A stretch of DNA of 64,000 nucleotides, taken from assembly GCA_963753615.1 (NCBI GenBank), contig CAVWCW010000002.1, positions 362,113 through 426,112 of the forward strand. Direction: 5' to 3'. The notes under the pieces are model-generated. The model ran no database searches. It was not told the DNA's origin and was given only the letters and a program-made list of their open reading frames with translations. The position numbers and the translations under genes are program-made. Source of the DNA: CAVWCW01 sp963753615. Lineage in GTDB: Bacteria > Pseudomonadota > Gammaproteobacteria > Chromatiales > Chromatiaceae. This document shows, in pieces, positions 8,448-16,708 of the stretch. The first letter of the stretch is position 1, and every line of letters begins with the position of its first letter.

Positions 8448-9740
8448 ATGAGCATCTACAGGATTTCGGCGGTCGATATTCGCCGGCCCGAGCGCGCCGG
8501 TGTCGAACGCTTTCATATCGATGCCCCGGTGGTTGGGGCGAGCGCCGACCATTTCGCCCTGGCGATACGGGGTTGGGCCCTGGCCCCGGCGGGGCAACGT
8601 CTGAAAGCGGTGCAGGTCCTGGTCAATGGCCGGCCGGTGGCGAGTACGCCGGTCGATCAACTGCGGGAGGACGTGGAACGTGCCTTCGGCCGGGCCGATG
8701 CCCGCACCAGCGGCTTCGCTCTCAATGTCGGCTTGGTCGGTCTGTTGGAGGGGCAGGTGCTGGTGCTGGCGGCGGAGTGCGCGGATGGGGAATTGGTGCC
8801 GCTGGCCAATATTCGTTGCGAGCGCGAGCGACCCTGGGCCGTTGAACAGCAACACATCACCCCGATCCTGGTGGTGACCCAGGGCCGCACCGGCAGCACT
8901 TGGCTGATGCGGCTGCTGTCGCGGCACCCGGAGGTCGTCACCCGGGACGCCTTTCCCTACGAGGACCGCCCGGCTCAATACTGGGCCAACCTGTTCAAGG
9001 TGCTTTCGGACCCGGCCGACCTGGCCAATTCCGCCGATTCCTCCAGCTTCTTCGACCAGTATTCCTGGGTCGGCAAGAACCCGTTCTTCAATCCCGAAGA
9101 CCCCCAGTTGGCAGCCTGCCTCGGCCACGATCATGTATTGGCGCTGGCGCGCTTCTGCCGCGACAGCATAGAGCGCTTCTACCATTGCCTGGGGGTTGCT
9201 CAGGGCAAAGCCGAGGCCCGCTTTCTGGTGGAAAAGACGGTCGGCGAACCGGGGGCGGCGCGGGTGCTGCGGGACCTGTTCCCGGCCACCCGGCGGGTGT
9301 TTCTGGTGCGCGATCCCCGCGACATGCTCAGCTCTATCTACTCGTACAATGCCAAGCGGGGGTTTGCCGATTTCGGCGTCCAGTCGGCGCGCAGCGAAGA
9401 GGAATATGTACGATGGCTGGCTCAGGGCACCAGCAACCTGGCCACCTATTGGGAACGCAGCCGCGGGGAGGCCTGCCTGGTGCGCTACGAGGACCTGATC
9501 CTGAAGCCGGAGGCGACCCTGGGGCGGGTGTTCGAGTACTTGGGCGCGGCCGCCGATCAGACGACCCTGACGGCCACTCTGCGCGCCGCCCAGGAGCCGG
9601 ATCCGGCGCTGTCCGGGCATCGCACGAGCAAAGACCCCAAGGCCTCCATCGGCCGCTGGCGCCGGGATCTGCCCAAACCGCTGCGCAAGCTGGCCGAGCA
9701 GGCGTTTGCCGAGATCCTGGAGAAGTTCGACTACCGTTAG
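8448..9740 (+). CDS. PAPS-dependent sulfotransferase with N-terminal beta-sandwich module
   Basis: A 430-residue protein. Residues about 140-430 are a sulfotransferase: the 5'-phosphosulfate loop QGRTGSTWL sits near 145 and the 3'-phosphate-binding RRVFLVRDPRD near 282. It would transfer sulfate from PAPS to a carbohydrate. Residues about 1-135 resemble the small beta-rich module fused to many glycan enzymes (HFALAIRGWALAP, VQVLVNGRPV, GFALNVGLVGL). ATG 8448 is preferred although the frame is open for about 150 codons upstream, because the upstream part only mirrors the GT gene in another frame. It sits 106 bases after the GT protein on the same strand and converges with the kinase-like gene, overlapping it by 4 bases. 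It implies a sulfated surface glycan. Confidence 0.85.
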   Translation: MSIYRISAVDIRRPERAGVERFHIDAPVVGASADHFALAIRGWALAPAGQRLKAVQVLVNGRPVASTPVDQLREDVERAFGRADARTSGFALNVGLVGLLEGQVLVLAAECADGELVPLANIRCERERPWAVEQQHITPILVVTQGRTGSTWLMRLLSRHPEVVTRDAFPYEDRPAQYWANLFKVLSDPADLANSADSSSFFDQYSWVGKNPFFNPEDPQLAACLGHDHVLALARFCRDSIERFYHCLGVAQGKAEARFLVEKTVGEPGAARVLRDLFPATRRVFLVRDPRDMLSSIYSYNAKRGFADFGVQSARSEEEYVRWLAQGTSNLATYWERSRGEACLVRYEDLILKPEATLGRVFEYLGAAADQTTLTATLRAAQEPDPALSGHRTSKDPKASIGRWRRDLPKPLRKLAEQAFAEILEKFDYR

Positions 9741-10408
9741 TCCCGACCGCCCTCGGCCCGCTTTTGCATCAGCCTCGACAGCAGGACCTTGGCGCTCCAA
9801 GGCGAAATGCCGGAACTCAGCAGGTAGCGGGCGAGAAAGCGCTTCAGCCCGTAGTGGCGGATGATTGCCAGGTCCTGGGGGTAGCGGAATAGGTGGCGGA
9901 AGTTGCGGGCGCGCCCGAGCGGGCTCATCGGCAGCCACAGGAAGCGCAGGTCGGCGACGTCGATCAACATCAGTTCCCCCTCCGGGTGGCGCAGAATATT
10001 GCCGAGGTGCAGGGAGCGAAAATAGATCCCCTTGTGATGCAGCCGGGCGACGAACTCCGCCAGCTCGCCGAGAATGGCACGGCCGTTGCCCGCGCTCTGC
10101 AGGTACTGGCGCAGGGGGTTGCCGTCGAGCAGGGGGTAGACCACCAGGTCGCGCTCGATCGCCGGGCAGCGGTAGACCGCCTCCACCTGCACCGTGGGCA
10201 CACCGTAGCGCTGCAGGCGCTGGGCATTGCGTTGAAAGCGCCGGGCATAGGGATAGAGGCTGTTCATGCTCAGGCGCCGCTTGCGCCGAAACAGCTTGAT
10301 GATGCGGCCCTCCGGCGTCAGCAGGACCTTGGGGCCGTAACGGTCTTTCTCCAATTCCTGGGCCCCGGCGCTCAGCCGCTCGTAGGCCTCTAGTTCCAGG
10401 CGTTTCAT
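9737..10408 (-). CDS. LPS core kinase-like protein with an altered catalytic loop
   Basis: A 223-residue protein of the Kdo/WaaP-type lipopolysaccharide kinase group (in pseudomonads often called toluene tolerance proteins). The kinase-like features are an early Lys in IIKLFRRKRR, a hinge in LVVYPLLDGNPL, and a catalytic-loop equivalent LHHKGIYFRSLHLGNIL followed by a metal-binding-like LIDVADL. In active kinases of this fold the loop reads H-x-D-x4-N; here the Asp position is Ser (FRSLHLGN). The same FRSLHLGN form is known to me from pseudomonad homologues, so it is a subfamily trait rather than damage. The role, phosphorylating LPS core sugar or a non-catalytic function, is unproven. It is 50 bases downstream of the NAGGN peptidase on the same strand. 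Confidence 0.7.
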   Translation of the reverse strand: MKRLELEAYERLSAGAQELEKDRYGPKVLLTPEGRIIKLFRRKRRLSMNSLYPYARRFQRNAQRLQRYGVPTVQVEAVYRCPAIERDLVVYPLLDGNPLRQYLQSAGNGRAILGELAEFVARLHHKGIYFRSLHLGNILRHPEGELMLIDVADLRFLWLPMSPLGRARNFRHLFRYPQDLAIIRHYGLKRFLARYLLSSGISPWSAKVLLSRLMQKRAEGGRD

Positions 10409-10458
10409 CCGCTACCCCGGCAAATTTCCATTCTTAGCAGGTGCGGGCGAGGGCCGAA

Positions 10459-11568
10459 TCAGCCGGGCAGGGTCGGGAAGCCGGCGCGCGAGCCCATGTC
10501 TTGGGCGTCGCGGCGGAAAGTGGACGGGCTTTGCATGTAGATCGTCAGCAGCCGGGCCAGGGATTCCAGGGCATCCCAGTGGATGCGCTCGTAACCGTGG
10601 GAGGCGTCGATGCCGAAGGTGAGCAGGGCGGTGCGCAGGTCGTTGCCGGCCTCCACCGCCGCTGCGCTGTCGGAGCGGTAGTAGCGGAACACGTCGCGCT
10701 GGTGGTGGATGCCGAACTCCTGGCACAGCTGGATCAGGCGGTGGGTGAGGTGGAAGTCGAACGGACCGGTCATGTCCGCCATGGCGATGGTGACCCCGAA
10801 CTCGCTGGAGTTCTGACCCGGGGCGGTGACGCCGTTGTCGATCGTGATCATCTCCGCCACGTCCTGGTGCAGGGCCGCCGAGGCCCCGACACCCACCTCC
10901 TCGGAAATGGTGAACAGGGCGTGGCAGTCCACCGGTAGGCGGGCGCCGGCGGTCTTGACCGCCTGGATCGCACCCAGCAGTACCGCCGCCCCGGCCTTGT
11001 CGTCGAGGTGGCGGGAGTTGATATAGCCGTTGGGCTCTAATTCGGGGCGGGGATCTACGGAGACGAAGTCCCCCACGTGGATACCCAGGTGCAGCAGGTC
11101 CTTGAGGCTGTAGCTGCGTTCGTCCACCCGCAATTCTACGTACTCCCAGCCGCTTGGCTGTTTGTCGTTTTCCGGGCCGAAGGCGTGGCCGGAGGCCTTG
11201 AGCGGCAGGATCGTGCCCCGGTACTGGCCGTTATCGGTATACAGGGTGACCCTGGCCCCCTCGGCGAAGCGGGCGTTCCAGTGCCCGACCGGGATCAGTT
11301 CCAGGCGGCCGTTGGGCTTCAGCGCCCGGACCATCGCCCCCAGGGTGTCGATATGGGCCACAATGGCCCGGTCGGGCGAGTCCACCTCGCCCGCCAGGTT
11401 GGCGCGGATGGCGCCCCGGCGGGTGATCTCGTAGGGCACCTCCAAGCGGTCCAGCTCGTCGCACACCAGGTGCACCGCGCGGTCGGTGTAGCCGCTGGGG
11501 CTCGGGGTGCGAAGCAGGCGCAGCAGTTGGTTCAGAACATAGGTCTGGTCGATCGGCAACGGCTTCAA
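10459..11568 (-). CDS. NAGGN-locus M42 family peptidase
   Basis: A 369-residue M42-type metallopeptidase of the subfamily that accompanies N-acetylglutaminylglutamine amide synthesis (TIGR03106). Metal and catalytic residues are recognisable in AHIDTLGAMV, SRHLDDKAGA, SEEVGVGA and ITIDNG. It probably acts in turnover of the dipeptide osmolyte or a related peptide in the cytoplasm; the precise substrate is not established. The start codon is TTG at 11568, supported by a GGAGG ribosome site at 11576-11580 and by lying 2 bases after the stop of the synthetase gene. It is the third gene of the NAGGN trio. Confidence 0.88.
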   Translation of the reverse strand: MKPLPIDQTYVLNQLLRLLRTPSPSGYTDRAVHLVCDELDRLEVPYEITRRGAIRANLAGEVDSPDRAIVAHIDTLGAMVRALKPNGRLELIPVGHWNARFAEGARVTLYTDNGQYRGTILPLKASGHAFGPENDKQPSGWEYVELRVDERSYSLKDLLHLGIHVGDFVSVDPRPELEPNGYINSRHLDDKAGAAVLLGAIQAVKTAGARLPVDCHALFTISEEVGVGASAALHQDVAEMITIDNGVTAPGQNSSEFGVTIAMADMTGPFDFHLTHRLIQLCQEFGIHHQRDVFRYYRSDSAAAVEAGNDLRTALLTFGIDASHGYERIHWDALESLARLLTIYMQSPSTFRRDAQDMGSRAGFPTLPG

Positions 11569-11570
11569 GT

Positions 11571-13307
11571 TCAGGCCTCCCGCGCGGCGGTCTGGGGGAA
11601 CAGCAGGTCGATAAAGCGCTCGGCGGTGGGCTGGGGCTCGTGATTGGCCAGCCCGGGGCGCTCGTTGGCCTCGATGATAACGTATTCCGGCTGGTCGGCG
11701 GCAGGCACGATCAGGTCCAACCCGGTGACCGGGATGTCCAAGGCCCGGGCCGCCGTCTCGGCGGCGCGTTTGAGCTCCGGGTGCAAGGCTGTGGTGACGT
11801 CGTGCAGGGTGCCGCCGGTATGCAGATTGGCGGTTTTGCGCACCCGCAGCTTGACCCCTTTCGGCAGGATGCTGTGCATCTCGTAGCCGGCCTCGCTGAC
11901 GCAGCGCTCGGTCTCGCCGTCCATGGGTATACGGCTCTCGCCGCCGGTGGCGGCGGCGCGGCGCCGGCTCAGTTTGTCGATCAGTTCGGCCACCGAGTGC
12001 TTGCCGCTGCCGACGATCACCGGCGGGCGGCGGATCGCTGCCGCCACGGCTTCGAAGTCGATGACGACGACGCGCAGGTCGTCGCCGGCGACATATTCCT
12101 CCAGCAGCACCCGCTCGGACACCTGGCGCGCCCGTTCCAGGGCGCTGCCCAGGTCGTCCGCCTGGCGGATATCGACGCTGATGCCCTCGCCCTGCTCGCC
12201 GCGGGCGGGTTTAACCACCAGCGCCCCATGGCGCTCGAGGAAGGCCAGGGCTTCGGCCTCGGAATTCACCTGGGTCTGGGCCGGCACTCGCAGCCCGACC
12301 GCCGCCAGCACCCGGTGCGTCACGACCTTGTCGTCGCAGCGGCTCATAGCCACGGCGCTGGTAAGCTCGCTCAGGGACTCCCGGCATACCACCGAGCGAC
12401 CGCCGAAGGTAAGCGCGAAATAGGCCGCCTCCGGGTCCAGCACCTCGACCCCGATGCCGCGTCGGCGCGCCTCTTTGATAATGATGCCGGCGTAGGGGTT
12501 GAGCTGCTGCTCGGGCGCCTTGCCAACAAACAGGGGCTCGTTGTAGGCGTTTTTGTTCTTCAGCGCGAATACCTGCACCCGTTCGAAGCCGAGCTTGCGG
12601 TAGAGGCCTATGGCCTGGCGGTTGTCGTGCATCACCGACAGGTCCAGAAAGGCGCGGCCGCGGGCCTGGTAGTGCTCGATCAGCTGGCGCAGCAGAGACT
12701 CGCCGATGCCCGGATACTGGGCCTCCGGATCCACCGCCAGCGCCCACAGGCTGCAGCCGTTCTGGGGATCGTTGAAGGCCTCGTGATGATCGATCCCCGT
12801 CACCGCGCCGAGGATGCGGCCGTCCGCTTTGTCCTCCGCCACCAGGTAGGTCAGTACCCGGGAGGCCCTCTGGTCCCACACGAATTCCGGTTCCGGCGGC
12901 ACCATGTGGCGACGTAGGTAGAGGTCGTGAATGGCGGCGCCGTCCTCGCGCCGGTTGAGAAGCCGTACGCTGAAGCCCACCGGCCGGCGTCCCGGCTGAT
13001 AGCGCTCCAGCCACAGGCGGAAGGTGTGGGAGGGATCGAGGAACAGCTCCTGCGGAGCGAGCGACAGGATTACATGGGGGTCATCGAGGTACAGGGCGAT
13101 GTCCCGCTTGCCCGGTCGCTCCTCGCGCAGGCAGTCGGCCAGGTGCCGCAGATCGGCGAAGGTTTGGCCGAACAGCAGCCGGCCCCACCCGCAGTCCACG
13201 GCGACGTTCTCGCGCAGTTTCGAGGCATTTCCCTGCGGCTCGAAGGGACGGCCGCTGGCGTAACGACTTCGTTCGAGGCGGTGGCGGACTCTGATCTTGT
13301 CGGGCAT
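11571..13307 (-). CDS. ngg: N-acetylglutaminylglutamine synthetase (GNAT-ATP-grasp)
   Basis: A 578-residue protein of the TIGR03103 type. The first half holds a GNAT acetyltransferase (LWALAVDPEAQYPGIGESLL is the acetyl-CoA loop region); the second half is an ATP-grasp ligase (LVVKPARGEQGEGISV, ERVLLEEYVAGDD, VIIEANERPGL). It acetylates glutamine and joins two glutamines, giving the precursor of the osmoprotectant NAGGN. ATG 13307 is chosen over the far longer open frame because a GGAGG site lies just upstream (near 13316-13320) and homology begins here; the upstream extension belongs to the frameshifted amidotransferase. Gene intact, with no visible lesion. Confidence 0.9.
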   Translation of the reverse strand: MPDKIRVRHRLERSRYASGRPFEPQGNASKLRENVAVDCGWGRLLFGQTFADLRHLADCLREERPGKRDIALYLDDPHVILSLAPQELFLDPSHTFRLWLERYQPGRRPVGFSVRLLNRREDGAAIHDLYLRRHMVPPEPEFVWDQRASRVLTYLVAEDKADGRILGAVTGIDHHEAFNDPQNGCSLWALAVDPEAQYPGIGESLLRQLIEHYQARGRAFLDLSVMHDNRQAIGLYRKLGFERVQVFALKNKNAYNEPLFVGKAPEQQLNPYAGIIIKEARRRGIGVEVLDPEAAYFALTFGGRSVVCRESLSELTSAVAMSRCDDKVVTHRVLAAVGLRVPAQTQVNSEAEALAFLERHGALVVKPARGEQGEGISVDIRQADDLGSALERARQVSERVLLEEYVAGDDLRVVVIDFEAVAAAIRRPPVIVGSGKHSVAELIDKLSRRRAAATGGESRIPMDGETERCVSEAGYEMHSILPKGVKLRVRKTANLHTGGTLHDVTTALHPELKRAAETAARALDIPVTGLDLIVPAADQPEYVIIEANERPGLANHEPQPTAERFIDLLFPQTAAREA

Positions 13308-13324
13308 CGGAAGCTCCTCCGGGC

Positions 13325-15102
13325 TCAAAGCCCGTGGGATTGCAGCCAGTACTCCAGCAGGGTCAGCTGCCAGAGCTTGGAACCGCGCAGCGGGGTGATA
13401 TGGTCGCTCGGAGCTGCCAGCAGTCGCTGCACGTACTCGGGTTGGAACAGCCCGCGCTCGCGCGCCGCCGGGCGCTCCAGAATGGCGCGCACGAAATCCA
13501 GGTACTCGCCCTGGATGTATTTCAGGGCAGGCACCGGGAAATAGCCCTTGGGGCGGTCGATGACGGCGGCCGGGATCACCTTGCGCGCCGCTTCCTTGAG
13601 CACGTACTTGCCGCCGCCCCCGACCTTGTGCTCGGCCGGGATGCGCGCCGCCAGTTCCACCAGTTCGTGGTCGAGAAACGGCACCCGAGCCTCCAGGCCC
13701 CAGGCCATGGTCATGTTGTCGACCCGTTTCACCGGGTCGTCCACCAGCATGATGTTGGTGTCCAGGCGCAGCGCCTTGTCCACCGCGCGCTCGGCCCCAG
13801 GTTGGGCGAAATGGGCGCGCACGAAATCGCGGCTGTGGTCGTCGCCGACGAAGCGCGGGTGCACGCAGCCGGCGTAATCGGCCGTGGTCGCGGTCGAAGA
13901 ACACCCGGGCATAGTCTTCCAGGGGCTGCGTGCTGTCGAGCAGGGGCGGGTACCAGTGGTAACCGGCGAATACCTCGTCTGCCCCCTGGCCGCTCTGGAC
14001 CACCTTGACGTGCTTGGAGACCTCCTCGCGAGAGCAGGTAGAAGCCGATGACGTCGTGGCTCACCATGGGCTCGCTCATGGCCCGAACGCAGTGGTCCAG
14101 GGACGGCAGCAGGCGGGCGGAATCGACGAAAATCTGGTGATGCTCGGTGGCGAAGTGTTCGGCGATGATGTCCGAATATTTGAACTCGTCGCCCTTGCTC
14201 GCCGCCGGCGGCCTCGAAGCCGACGGAGAAGGTGTTCGAGCCCGGACTGGCCCTGTTCTGCCAGCAGGCCGACGATCAGACTCGAGTCCAGGCCCCCGGA
14301 GAGCAGCACCCCGACCGGCACATCCGCTACCAGGCGACGTTCCACGGCGGTGCGCAGGGCGGCCAGGGTGCGCTCTTGCCAATCGCCGAAGTCAAGGTCG
14401 CGCTCGTCATCGCGGGGCTCGATAGCTGGCTGCCCAGTAACGCCGGTCCTGCTGGCGGCCGTCCGGCTCGACGCGGCGCAAGGTGGCCGGCGGCAGCTTG
14501 CGCACCCCCTTGACGATGGTGTAGGGGGCAGGCACCACGGCATGGAAGTGCATATAGTGGTGCAGGGCCACCGGGTCGATGTCGGTGTCGATGCCTCCGG
14601 CCGCCAGCAGCGCCGGCAGGCTGGAGGCAAAGCGCAGCCCGCCGGGAATGGCTGCGGTGTAGAGCGGTTTGATCCCGAGCCGGTCGCGCCCCAACAATAC
14701 TCGACCGCTGTCGCGCTCCCAGATACAGAAGGCGAACATGCCGTGAAACTGCTGCACGCAGTCCTCGCCCCAGGCGTGATAGGCCTTGAGGATAACCTCG
14801 GTATCGCCGTGGGAGAAGAAGCGGTAGCCTTGGTCCTGGAGCTTCTTTCGCAGCTCCCGGTAGTTGTAGATGCAGCCGTTGAAGACGATGCCGAGGCCCA
14901 GTTCCGGGTCCAGCATCGGCTGCTGGGCGTGCTCGCTCAGGTCGATGATCTTGAGACGCCGGTGGCCGGTAGCGATGGCCCCGCTATGAAAAAGTCCGGC
15001 GCCGTCGGGCCCGCGCGGCACCATCACTGCGCGCATGCGCGCCACCGCTTCGGTTGAAGGGGATTGGTCGTCGAATCGAATCTCGCCGCAGATTCCGCAC
15101 AT
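13325..15102 (-). pseudogene. NAGGN asparagine synthetase-like amidotransferase, five frameshifts
   Basis: The first gene of the NAGGN trio (TIGR03104 type): a class II glutamine amidotransferase plus asparagine synthetase fold that would amidate the dipeptide. It opens at ATG 15102 with MCGICGE, keeping the N-terminal catalytic Cys2, and has the ATP pyrophosphatase loop LLSGGLDSSL. The frame changes five times, each explained by one extra base: near 14421 (SYEPRDD), near 14236 (GLNTFSVGF), near 14200 (EKGDEFKYSD), near 14030 (SREVSKHVK) and near 13880 (RDHADYAGC). After that it reads correctly to SHGL at 13325. Conserved residues are kept in every segment, so decay, if real, is very recent; sequence error is the main alternative. 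Confidence 0.85.
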
Positions 15103-15229
15103 ATTCTCGGTTATCGCTGGTGGCTGATGGGACGGCGAAGGTGCTCGCCGGGGCAGGGGAAGGCTTTGACCGGGCTGAGAGGGGCGGAAAGGAAGCGCGC
15201 CAGCAGCGTCCGCAGGCCAGCTGTGTCGG

Positions 15230-15250
15230 CGCCCGAAAAGGCTTCGGGCG
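15230..15250. other. 8-bp stem-loop in the NAGGN operon leader
   Basis: CGCCCGAA (15230-15237) and TTCGGGCG (15243-15250) pair perfectly around a 5-base loop. It is not followed by a T-run on either strand, so it is not a standard terminator. If transcription starts near the AT-rich palindrome, this hairpin lies in the 5' leader of the amidotransferase mRNA. Confidence 0.4.
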
Positions 15251-15320
15251 GGCCGTCGGTGGGCGCTGTTGAGTCTGCCTGGCAACCCCTCATCGGCACG
15301 GGGAATTGGTGGCCATAAAG

Positions 15321-15332
15321 TTAGAATTCTAA
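15321..15332. promoter_or_regulatory. Perfect palindrome TTAGAATTCTAA, candidate MarR operator
   Basis: TTAGAATTCTAA is a perfect 12-base inverted repeat with no spacer, in the AT-rich part of the divergent region. MarR dimers commonly bind short AT-rich palindromes of this size next to their own gene. The MarR gene starts 153 bases to the right and the NAGGN operon 219 bases to the left. Binding is inferred from position and symmetry only. Confidence 0.5.
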
Positions 15333-15485
15333 ACAAAATTGGCGGCTGACTCAAACGACATAGCGAGCAGGACAGCCAATGCAGGGCCTTGAAATGGGCC
15401 GGGTCAGGAGAATGGCCCGTGGTGCTGGCGGCGAAAACCATTCGAGTCCAAACTATCTCAAACCGATTCAGTGAGCGGCCTCTGT

Positions 15486-15995
15486 ATGAATTCCAACCAC
15501 GATCTTTCGGACCAGATGTTGCGGTCTTTGCGGCGAGTGATGCGGGCAGTCGATCTGCATTCTCGCCAGTTGGCGCAGGACTATGGCATCACCGGGCCCC
15601 AGGCCCTTGTGCTCAGGGAATGCCTGGGCGGTGGCCTGGCCGCGGGTGAACTGGCCCGGCGGCTCAGCCTCAGCCAGGCGACCTTGACCGACATTCTGAA
15701 CCGCCTAGAGCAACGGGGGCTGATTCGGCGCTCCCGCTCACTCGTGGATCGGCGGCGGGTGGTGGTGGAAGTCACCGAGACAGGGCGAGCCCTCGCGGAG
15801 ACCTCGCCGCCGCTGCTGCAGGAGCGTTTCGTGCGGCGCTTCGGCGCGCTCCCCGATTGGGAGCAGACCATGCTGCTGTCCTCGCTTCAGCGCATCGCCG
15901 AACTGATGGATGCGGGCGACCTGGAGGCCGCTCCGATGCTGTCGGGGGAGCCGATCAATGCAGCCGGGCCGCCTGGCGGCGAGCACCTGGGGTGA
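15486..15995 (+). CDS. MarR family transcriptional regulator
   Basis: A 169-residue winged-helix protein with a MarR core: helix-turn-helix in GGLAAGELARRLSLSQATLTDILNRLEQRGLI, then the basic wing RSRSLVDRRRVVVEVTETG. ATG 15486 is used; an in-frame GTG at 15471 would add five residues, and neither has a strong ribosome site. It is divergent from the NAGGN trio, where a MarR-type gene is a frequent neighbour, so it probably controls osmolyte synthesis in response to salt or a ligand. The target is inferred from position, not shown. Confidence 0.85.
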   Translation: MNSNHDLSDQMLRSLRRVMRAVDLHSRQLAQDYGITGPQALVLRECLGGGLAAGELARRLSLSQATLTDILNRLEQRGLIRRSRSLVDRRRVVVEVTETGRALAETSPPLLQERFVRRFGALPDWEQTMLLSSLQRIAELMDAGDLEAAPMLSGEPINAAGPPGGEHLG

Positions 15996-16234
15996 GGTAG
16001 TCGTCGATCGCCGCTGGCGGCCCCGGAGTTGGAGGACGTTCGGTTGGCTGGCACCGAGCTGTCGGCAGAGCGGGAACTGCCGGATCGGGGCGTGGTCCTG
16101 ATCTACGACTGTGCGCAGCTTTCGGGCGTCGGCATCCTCGGGCCCGGTCTGCGGTGGGTTCAGCCGGTAGCTGCAGGGCGGGCCCGCTACCGCGGGCGGT
16201 GCAGGACCAGCGGCGCTGGCGTAGAATGCCGGCG

Positions 16235-16705
16235 ATGCTGATCCACTTTATCTGTGTCGGGACCCGCATGCCGGGCTGGGTGGAGTCCGGCTACCGGGAG
16301 TACGCGAAGCGCCTGCCCGCGGAATGTGCCCTGCGCCTGCGCGAGATTCCCCTGGGCAAGCGCGGTAAGGGGATGGACCTGCAACGAGCAGTGCACGACG
16401 AGGGCGAGCGCATGTTGACGGCAGTGCCGCGGGATTGCCTGGTGCTGGCTCTGGATCTGGGCGGACGCGCTTGGAGCACCGAGCAGCTGGCGGTTCAACT
16501 CGACGACTGGATGGCCTCTGGCCGTGATCTCGCGCTGCTGGTGGGCGGACCGGATGGATTGGCGCCGAACTGCCTGGAACGGGCAGATGGACGCTGGTCG
16601 CTGTCGACCCTGACCTTGCCCCATCCGCTGGTTCGGGTAATGGTGGCCGAACAGCTTTACCGGGCCTGGAGCATCTTGCGTAACCATCCTTACCATCGTG
16701 GCTAG
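16235..16705 (+). CDS. rlmH: 23S rRNA pseudouridine1915 N3-methyltransferase
   Basis: A 156-residue SPOUT methyltransferase, the usual RlmH length. Diagnostic segments: FICVGTRMPGWVE at the N-terminus, LALDLGGRAWST, the SAM-site LLVGGPDGL, and the C-terminal LVRVMVAEQLYRAWSILRNHPYHRG with the near-invariant NHPYH. It methylates pseudouridine 1915 in helix 69 of the large ribosomal subunit. ATG 16235 was chosen by homology; an in-frame ATG at 16226 would add three residues. TAGAAT at 16221-16226 resembles a -10 box very close to the start. It is followed after 3 bases by maf. The 240 bases to its left hold no recognisable gene; rsfS, its common partner, is absent. Confidence 0.95.
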   Translation: MLIHFICVGTRMPGWVESGYREYAKRLPAECALRLREIPLGKRGKGMDLQRAVHDEGERMLTAVPRDCLVLALDLGGRAWSTEQLAVQLDDWMASGRDLALLVGGPDGLAPNCLERADGRWSLSTLTLPHPLVRVMVAEQLYRAWSILRNHPYHRG

Positions 16706-16708
16706 GAT

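Larger units (their letters stand above)
15103..15485. promoter_or_regulatory. Divergent control region between the NAGGN operon and marR
   Basis: This 383-base stretch holds no convincing gene; short frames here lack homology. It must carry the promoters for both the leftward NAGGN operon and the rightward MarR gene. It contains a perfect 12-base AT-rich palindrome at 15321-15332 and an 8-bp hairpin at 15230-15250, annotated separately. The AT-rich stretch around 15315-15345 stands out against its GC-rich surroundings and is the likeliest promoter area. That implies a leader of about 200 bases on the NAGGN transcript. Confidence 0.6.

Noticed and set aside
11640..12917. 425-codon plus-strand frame opposite the NAGGN synthetase
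   Set aside because: Antisense to a gene with strong family motifs; the translation is low complexity.
15996..16234. Possible rsfS remnant before rlmH
   Set aside because: No RsfS motif in any frame; the 70-codon frame at 16029-16241 has no recognisable similarity.
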